Positions 23,097 through 27,753 of a stretch of 27,753 nt of DNA are shown one piece after another. A program made the translations under genes and the position numbers. Every line of letters starts with the position of its first letter. Positions within the stretch are counted from its first letter, which is position 1. The stretch is from Falsiroseomonas sp035644895 (GTDB lineage Bacteria > Pseudomonadota > Alphaproteobacteria > Acetobacterales > Acetobacteraceae), in the NCBI GenBank assembly GCA_035644895.1, contig DASQNQ010000420.1, forward strand, positions 1 to 27,753. Reading direction: 5' to 3'. Under the pieces are notes generated by a model. The model was not told the DNA's origin, ran no database searches, and saw only the letters and a list, made by a program, of their open reading frames with translations.

Positions 23097-25114
23097 CAGG
23101 CCGGGCTGGGCCGGCTGCGCCACTGCCACGCCACCAGCCCGCCGAGCGCCGCGAGGCCGATCAGGTGCGGATGCGGCAGCAGCCCGGGCGCCAGCGCGTC
23201 CAGCACCGCGGGGAAGACCAGCAGCAGGCCCGCGACCGCCATCGCAGCCCTCTCCCACCCCGCCAGCCCGCGGAGCAGCCAGCCCTGGCAGGCCGCCGCC
23301 AGCGCCGCGAGGCCGAGCGTCGCCAGCCCGATCTGCCACGCCACGTCGATCCAGGTCATGCCGTCGCGCAGCGAGAGCAGCAGGCCCACCCCTTCGGGGT
23401 CGGTGACGAAGACGAAGGGCAGCACGAAGGCGGGCAGCGTGTACTTCCAGGCCATCAGCGTGGTGCGGTAGGGGCCCGCCCCGGTGATGGCGCTGGCGGC
23501 GAAGGGCGACAGCGCGGTGGGCGGCGAGACCTCGCTCAGCACGGCGTAGTAGAAGACGAACATGTGCGCGGCGTAGTCCGGCACGCCGAGCTTCATCAGC
23601 GCGGGCGCGGCGACGACCGCGCAGATGATGTAGCTGGCGGTCACCGGCACGGCGAGGCCGACCACCCAGACGATCAGCGCGGTGTAGAGCGCGGTGACCA
23701 CCAGCGACCCGCCCGCCGCCTGGATCGCGATGTCGGAGAACTTGAGCCCGAGGCCCGTCAGCGTGATGACGCCGACGATGATGCCCGCGCAGGCGCAGGT
23801 GGCCGCGATGCCGACCGCCTGCACCGCGCCCGCGGCCAGCGCATCCACGAGCCGGCGCGGCGTCAGCGCCGTTTCCCGCCGCAGGTAGGACAGCACGACC
23901 GCGACCACCATCGCGTAGAGCACCGAGAGGGTGGGCGAGTAGCCCATCACCATGAAGACCACGATCGCGATGAGCGTGGTGAAGTGGAAGCCGTAGAGGC
24001 GCAGCAGCCGCCCGACCGGGTCCACCTGCATGCGCGTGATGGCGTCGAGCTCCTCGGGCGTGGCGCGGGAGGCGATGCGCCGCTGGTCCAGCTCCACCAT
24101 GAAGACGAGCGAGGCGTAGTAGAGGCAGGTCGGCACGATCGCCATGACCAGCACCTCGAGGTAGCCGATCTTGAGGTACTCCGCGATCAGGAAGGCCGCC
24201 GCCCCCATCACGGGGGGCGAGATGATGGCGCCCAGGCCCCCCGCCGCCAGCAGCCCGCCCGCGTCGTCCGGCCGGTAGCCCACCTTGCGCATCATCGGCC
24301 AGGCGACGGTGCCCAGCGTGACGGTCGTGGCGACGCCCGAGCCCGAGGGCCCGCCGAGCAGGAAGGAGGAGAGCACGACCGTCCGCCCGGCGGAGGAGGG
24401 CCTGCCGCCCGTGAGCGCGAAGGAGAAGTCCACGAAGAACTTGCCCGCGCCGGACGCCTGAAGGATCGCGCCGTAGATGGTGAACAGCACGATGAGGGAG
24501 GCGGAGACGTCCACCGCCGTGCCGAAGATGCCCTCCAGCGTGATGGTCAGGTGCGGGATCAGCCGCTCCGCGTCGTAGCCCTGGTGGCGCCAGGGCGGCG
24601 CAAGGTGGTTGCCGAGGAAGGCGTAGAGCAGGAAGACGATGGCGACGGCCGGCATGATCCAGCCCGTCGCGCGGCGCGTCACCTCCAGCACCAGGGCGAT
24701 CAGCATCCAGCCGACGACGATGTCCATCGGCTCGGGGAAGATGATGCGGTCCTGCAGGTCGTCGCCGCCCTGGATCAGGTACCAGATGCAGTAGAGCCCG
24801 GCCGCGACCAGCGCCCAGTCCCAGGGCATGAAGCGATGGCGGAAGCGCCGCGCGGCCGGGAACAGCAGGAAGCCCAGCGCCATCGCGAAGCCCACATGGA
24901 CGTAGCGCAGCGTGGTGGTGGGCACGATGTCCCAGGCCGCCCAGAGGTGGAACAGCGACATGGCCAGCGCCACGCCGACGGCGGCGATGCCGAGCAGGCC
25001 GGTGAAGCGGTTCTGCGCCCCCTCCTCCTGCTCGATCAGCGCGGCAAGCCTCGCGGCCGTCGCCTCGTCCAGCGCGCCCTTGGGCACCTCCGGCGGAATC
25101 GCGGTCGTGCTCAT
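23096..25114 (-). CDS. TRAP transporter fused 4TM/12TM permease (DctQM), TAXI type
   Basis: A 672-residue inner-membrane protein that joins the small (DctQ-like) and large (DctM-like) TRAP subunits, as is normal in TAXI systems. After a soluble N-terminus (about 40 residues) come four spans, then the large domain with GGPSGSGVATTVTLGTVAWP, GGLGAIISPPVMGAAAFLIA and SEVSPPTALSPFAASAITGA, all conserved in DctM. It uses the ion gradient to import a small organic acid captured by the binding protein. The ATG at 25114 follows the binding-protein stop by 16 bases; a longer upstream frame has no hydrophobic or conserved sequence. The end is coupled to a lipoprotein gene. Confidence 0.95.
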   Translation of the reverse strand: MSTTAIPPEVPKGALDEATAARLAALIEQEEGAQNRFTGLLGIAAVGVALAMSLFHLWAAWDIVPTTTLRYVHVGFAMALGFLLFPAARRFRHRFMPWDWALVAAGLYCIWYLIQGGDDLQDRIIFPEPMDIVVGWMLIALVLEVTRRATGWIMPAVAIVFLLYAFLGNHLAPPWRHQGYDAERLIPHLTITLEGIFGTAVDVSASLIVLFTIYGAILQASGAGKFFVDFSFALTGGRPSSAGRTVVLSSFLLGGPSGSGVATTVTLGTVAWPMMRKVGYRPDDAGGLLAAGGLGAIISPPVMGAAAFLIAEYLKIGYLEVLVMAIVPTCLYYASLVFMVELDQRRIASRATPEELDAITRMQVDPVGRLLRLYGFHFTTLIAIVVFMVMGYSPTLSVLYAMVVAVVLSYLRRETALTPRRLVDALAAGAVQAVGIAATCACAGIIVGVITLTGLGLKFSDIAIQAAGGSLVVTALYTALIVWVVGLAVPVTASYIICAVVAAPALMKLGVPDYAAHMFVFYYAVLSEVSPPTALSPFAASAITGAGPYRTTLMAWKYTLPAFVLPFVFVTDPEGVGLLLSLRDGMTWIDVAWQIGLATLGLAALAAACQGWLLRGLAGWERAAMAVAGLLLVFPAVLDALAPGLLPHPHLIGLAALGGLVAWQWRSRPSPA

Positions 25115-25130
25115 GGGCGCGCGGCCGGGC

Positions 25131-26114
25131 TCAGGCGAGAGTGGCGCCGGCGGCGCGCCAGAAGGCCTCCGCCGCCGGGTGCCAGGGGATGCCGGCGGCC
25201 GACGTCTTCTGCTGCTGGAGCGTGAAGTTCCGCGCTTCCGCATGCACCCGCGCCCAGTCCTCCCGGTTCTCCCAGGTCAGGCGCAGGATCTGCGTGACGA
25301 GGTCGGCGGGCATGTCCTCCCGCACCGCGAGGATGTTCGCGACCGAGAGCTGCTGGTTGTCGGTGGCCTGGCCGGGATAGGTGCCGGCCGGGATCACCTC
25401 GGGGAAGTAGACCGGCCCGTGCTCCCGCACGATGGCGTCCAGGTGCTGGGCGTGGTCCACCAGCACGAGCTGCGTGCCGGGCGTGGCCGCGAGATCCGTG
25501 ATCGCGCTGGTCGGCACGCCGGAGACGAAGAAGTAGGCGTCGAGCTTGCCGTCCCTGATCGCGTTCGTGCTCTCGGCGGGCGAGAGCCTCTCCCGCGCGC
25601 GGAAGTCACGCTCCCGGTCCAGGCCCGCGGCCGCGATCAGGCGGAAGGCGAACAGCTCGGTGGCCGAGGCCGGGGCGCCCGTGCTGATGCGCTTGCCGCG
25701 AAGGTCGGCCATGCTGCGGATGCCCGAAGCCGCGGTCGTCACCACCTGCATGCGGTTGGTATACAGAACGGCGATGGCCCGGGCCGGCACCTGGCGCCCG
25801 CGGAACGGGCCGGCGCCGCGGATCGCGTCCACCGCGGCGTCCACCTGGCCGAAGAGCATCCCGATGCGCCCGGCGCCGAGAAGCTGGAAGTTCGCGACCG
25901 AGCCCGCCGTGACCTCGGCGGTCGCCGACATGCCGGGGATGCCGCGCGAGAGGTAGTTCGCCAGCGCGCCGCCGAGCGGGTAGTAGACGCCGCCCGTGGT
26001 GCCCGTGCCGATGGCCAGCTGCTGAGGCGCCTGGGCCAGCGCGCGCCCGGCCCCGAGCAGGGCGGGGGCGGCAAGCGCCCCGATCGCAAGGCTGCGGCGG
26101 GTGATCTGGGTCAT
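25131..26114 (-). CDS. TAXI-family TRAP transporter solute-binding protein
   Basis: A 327-residue periplasmic receptor. The N-terminus TRRSLAIGALAAPALLGAGRALA is a Tat-like signal peptide. The mature protein begins QLAIGTGTTGGVYYPLGGALANYL, the TAXI family signature, and later shows AEVTAGSVANFQLLGAGRIGMLFGQVD and LRGKRISTGAPASATE. TAXI receptors often bind glutamate/glutamine, 2-oxoglutarate or other dicarboxylates, but the ligand cannot be assigned here. The ATG at 26114 has a strong GGGAGG 9 bases upstream. It is the first gene of the transporter operon and is divergent from the CBS-BON gene, with an FNR-like box 77 bp upstream of its start. Confidence 0.95.
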   Translation of the reverse strand: MTQITRRSLAIGALAAPALLGAGRALAQAPQQLAIGTGTTGGVYYPLGGALANYLSRGIPGMSATAEVTAGSVANFQLLGAGRIGMLFGQVDAAVDAIRGAGPFRGRQVPARAIAVLYTNRMQVVTTAASGIRSMADLRGKRISTGAPASATELFAFRLIAAAGLDRERDFRARERLSPAESTNAIRDGKLDAYFFVSGVPTSAITDLAATPGTQLVLVDHAQHLDAIVREHGPVYFPEVIPAGTYPGQATDNQQLSVANILAVREDMPADLVTQILRLTWENREDWARVHAEARNFTLQQQKTSAAGIPWHPAAEAFWRAAGATLA

Positions 26115-26190
26115 TCTGGTTGTCCTCCCGGGGTTGTGCTTGGCCACTCCCATAGCTGGCCCGAGGGGGCGCGAAAAGGGCGACAGGAAG

Positions 26191-26204
26191 TTGACCTGGG
26201 TCAA
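26191..26204. promoter_or_regulatory. FNR/FixK-like box TTGAC-N4-GTCAA
   Basis: TTGACC-TG-GGTCAA is a perfect 14-bp dyad matching the TTGAY-N4-RTCAA pattern of CRP/FNR-family regulators (FNR, FixK, Dnr). Its centre lies at 26197/26198. A -10-like TAGGTT at 26228-26233 fits the class II geometry (activator centred 41.5 bases before the start site), giving a start near 26239 and an ATG 26 bases later. It may also affect the divergent transporter operon. Confidence 0.65.
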
Positions 26205-26264
26205 GGTGCGGTGCGCCTGTCCGGGCCTAGGTTGGGTCCACGATCCAGAAGAGGGGATCCCGAC

Positions 26265-26963
26265 ATGAACCACCTTCGCGCCCGCGACCTGATGACCCCC
26301 GACGTGATCACCCTGCCGCCCGAGACGCCGGTCATCACCATCGCCCGCCTGCTGGCCGACCGCGGCATCTCCGCCGTGCCGGTGGTGGACGCCACGGGCA
26401 CGCTCCGCGGCATCGTGACCGAGGCCGACCTGATCCGCCGCCTCGCCGGGGAGGTCGAGAGGCCCGCCTCCTGGCTCGTCTCGCTCTTCTCGAACCAGGC
26501 GCGCGACGCGGACCGCTACGCCCGCACCCACGGCGTGACGGCCGGGGACATCATGACAGAGGGCGCGATCACGGTGGACCCGGACACGCTGGCCGGCGAG
26601 ATCGCGCAGCTGATGGAGACGCGCCACATCCGCCGCGTGCTGGTGGTGCAGGACGGGCGGCTGCGCGGCCTCGTCTCCCGCGCCGACCTGCTGCGCGCGC
26701 TGGTGGCGCCGACGCAGGAGGGCGGTGCGCTGTCCGACGACCGCATCCGTCGCGCCGTGCTGGCCGCGATGAAGCGCGAGCCCTGGACGGACACCTTCTA
26801 CACCCTGGTCGACGTGCAGGACGGCGTCGTGGAGTTCCACGGCTTCAGCCGCAGCAACGCCGTGCAGCGCGGCCTGCGCGTGCTGGCCGAGAACGTGCCC
26901 GGCGTGAAGGGCGTGAAGGACAGCACGCAGCCGATGCCGACGTCGCTTTACGCCGCGGCGTAA
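26265..26963 (+). CDS. CBS-domain pair plus BON domain protein
   Basis: A 232-residue cytoplasmic protein. Two CBS motifs (about 8-60 and 93-147) share the patterns DLMTPDVITL...GISAVPVVD...LRGIVTEADL and DIMTEGAITV...HIRRVLVVQDGRLRGLVSRADL. A BON domain (about 157-223) follows (DDRIRRAVLAAMKRE...VVEFHGFSRSN...NVPGVKGVKDS). CBS pairs bind adenine nucleotides and act as energy sensors; BON domains associate with membranes or phospholipid. CBS-BON proteins in Proteobacteria are often induced under low oxygen or stress, consistent with the FNR-like box upstream. GAGGGG precedes the ATG by 8 bases. The last codons lie in a perfect palindrome that continues past the stop. Confidence 0.93.
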   Translation: MNHLRARDLMTPDVITLPPETPVITIARLLADRGISAVPVVDATGTLRGIVTEADLIRRLAGEVERPASWLVSLFSNQARDADRYARTHGVTAGDIMTEGAITVDPDTLAGEIAQLMETRHIRRVLVVQDGRLRGLVSRADLLRALVAPTQEGGALSDDRIRRAVLAAMKREPWTDTFYTLVDVQDGVVEFHGFSRSNAVQRGLRVLAENVPGVKGVKDSTQPMPTSLYAAA

Positions 26964-26974
26964 AGCGACGTCGG
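26937..26974 (+). terminator. 38-bp perfect palindrome at the end of the CBS-BON gene (probable terminator)
   Basis: All 38 bases from CCGACGTCG to CGACGTCGG are self-complementary about the centre CCGCGG. The left half encodes the last eight residues; the TAA stop (26961-26963) lies in the right half. CTTCTT follows, a short pyrimidine tail. RNA from either strand would form a very strong hairpin. I read it as an intrinsic terminator built into the coding end. Confidence 0.7.
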
Positions 26975-27038
26975 CTTCTTGATGCCCTCAGGCGCCGGGC
27001 GGGCGCATCCGCGCCCTTGGCTCGCCGCATAGGCGGCG

Positions 27039-27075
27039 GCGCCCGTTCGGGCGCTCAGCCCGGCCCTGCCGGGCT
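27039..27075 (-). terminator. Two adjacent hairpins downstream of the metallo-hydrolase gene
   Basis: GCGCCCG-TT-CGGGCGC (27039-27054) and AGCCCGG-CCCTG-CCGGGCT (27057-27075) are perfect 7-bp stems 26-62 bases past the stop of the leftward hydrolase gene. They probably help end its transcription, although no clear T-run follows. Confidence 0.4.
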
Positions 27076-27100
27076 GCAGAGTGCGCCCGGTTTGTAGGGG

Positions 27101-27753
27101 TCAGGTGTCGAAGGTGTAGCTCGCGCCGAAATCGGGCACCTGGAACGCTTCCGGCGCGACGCCGTGCTTCGCACGTGCCTCGGCCAGCGCGCGGGGCGGC
27201 TCGTCGAAGGGCTCGTCGGTCAGGCCGGCCACCGTGCCCCAGTGCATCGCGAGGCTCCGCCGCGCACGCAGCGCCAGGTGCGCCTGCACCGACTCCTCCG
27301 GGTTCATGTGCTCGGGTGCCACGAACCAGCGCGGCTCGTAGGCGCCGATCGGCAGCAGGGCGAGGTCGATGCGCGGGAAGCGGCGGCCGATCTCGGCGAA
27401 GTGCGGGCACCAGCCGGAATCGCCGGTGAAGTACAGCGTCCCGCCATCCGGCGCCTCGATCATGAAGCCGCCCCACAGGTCGCGGTCACGGTCCCAGCCG
27501 TAGCGCGCCGAGAAGTGCTGCGCGGGCGTCAGCGTCACGCGCAACCCGGCCACCTCCGCCGCCTGCCACCAGTCCAGCTCCCGCGCCGCGATGCCCGCCG
27601 CGCGCAGGTGCCGCGCATTGCCAAGCGGCGTGAGGCAGGGCGGGTCCCAGCGCCGCCGCACCTCCCGCAGCGTGGCCATGTCCATGTGGTCGTAGTGGTT
27701 GTGGCTGACCAGCAGCAGCCCGATGGGCGGCAGCGCGTCCAGGGGCTGCCCCG
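27101..27753 (-). CDS. MBL-fold metallo-hydrolase, NAPE-PLD-like, 5' end cut by window
   Basis: The C-terminal 217 codons of a metallo-beta-lactamase-fold hydrolase; the frame is open to the right edge, so the N-terminus is missing. The metal-binding motif HNHYDHMD is near the cut. PAQHFSARYGWDRDRDLWGGF, YFTGDSGWCPHFAEIG and LALLPIGAYEPRWF, then EHMNPEESVQAH and AMHWGTVAGLTDEPFDEPP, match the N-acyl-phosphatidylethanolamine phospholipase D-like group (also annotated RomA/UlaG-like). The full family is about 320-370 residues. It likely hydrolyses a phosphodiester or ester in a lipid-like substrate, but bacterial substrates are not established. It ends 127 bases from the convergent CBS-BON palindrome. 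Confidence 0.9.
   Translation of the reverse strand, partial: GQPLDALPPIGLLLVSHNHYDHMDMATLREVRRRWDPPCLTPLGNARHLRAAGIAARELDWWQAAEVAGLRVTLTPAQHFSARYGWDRDRDLWGGFMIEAPDGGTLYFTGDSGWCPHFAEIGRRFPRIDLALLPIGAYEPRWFVAPEHMNPEESVQAHLALRARRSLAMHWGTVAGLTDEPFDEPPRALAEARAKHGVAPEAFQVPDFGASYTFDT

Noticed and set aside
1..27753. Mobile elements, prophage, toxin-antitoxin, defence system or CRISPR array
   Set aside because: I found no transposase or integrase motifs, no spaced direct repeats, no tRNA-like end and no defence-gene domains; base composition looks even across the window.

Overview
The window is a GC-rich (about 70% by eye) stretch of bacterial chromosome with 26 genes, nearly all intact and closely packed. 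Gene content points to an alphaproteobacterium, most likely an Acetobacteraceae/Rhodospirillales member: a membrane-anchored cytochrome c beside pheA, a short HPr kinase next to RapZ and a sugar-permease-free PTS, a TAXI-type TRAP transporter, and a cyclic-nucleotide-binding flavin reductase. The taxonomic call is an inference from gene content. I saw no transposase, integrase, tRNA, rRNA or CRISPR array.

Left part (1-8541). A peptide ABC-transporter binding protein (cut by the left edge), a HisN-type phosphatase and an anchored cytochrome c run leftward. Divergent from them is pheA. Next come a leftward reductase that combines a cyclic-nucleotide sensor domain with a cysteine-less thioredoxin-reductase fold, and leftward ahcY. 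A near-perfect 20-bp AT-rich palindrome lies upstream of ahcY. Two small uncharacterised rightward genes follow.

Middle (8542-17083). A leftward operon, hprK-rapZ-EIIA(Man)-ptsH-ptsI, is linked by 4-base or short overlaps in three of its four junctions. With no sugar permease in view it looks like a regulatory phosphotransfer chain. A PLP-dependent dehydratase diverges from it and converges on a DUF707 gene, the two sharing a CTAG double stop. A 317-bp gap with a dyad operator candidate and a nested hairpin precedes a mannitol-dehydrogenase-family gene and a coupled HAD phosphatase.

Right part (17105-27753). Surface-polysaccharide genes dominate: a CapD/WbpM-type nucleotide-sugar dehydratase (leftward), then a coupled rightward chain of GST, glyoxalase-like protein, FkbM methyltransferase and WecA-like glycosyl-phosphate transferase. 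A YjbF/GfcB-type lipoprotein faces them but is coupled to the end of a TAXI TRAP transporter operon. A CBS-BON gene diverges from that operon behind an FNR/FixK-like box and ends inside a 38-bp perfect palindrome that probably acts as terminator. A partial NAPE-PLD-like metallo-hydrolase runs off the right edge.

Nothing here is a clearly new multi-gene system. The most interesting leads are the cysteine-less sensor-reductase, the three operator candidates (ahcY, mannitol-dehydrogenase-family gene, CBS-BON gene), the leader hairpin before the TTG-started dehydrogenase, and the lipoprotein coupled to a TRAP permease.
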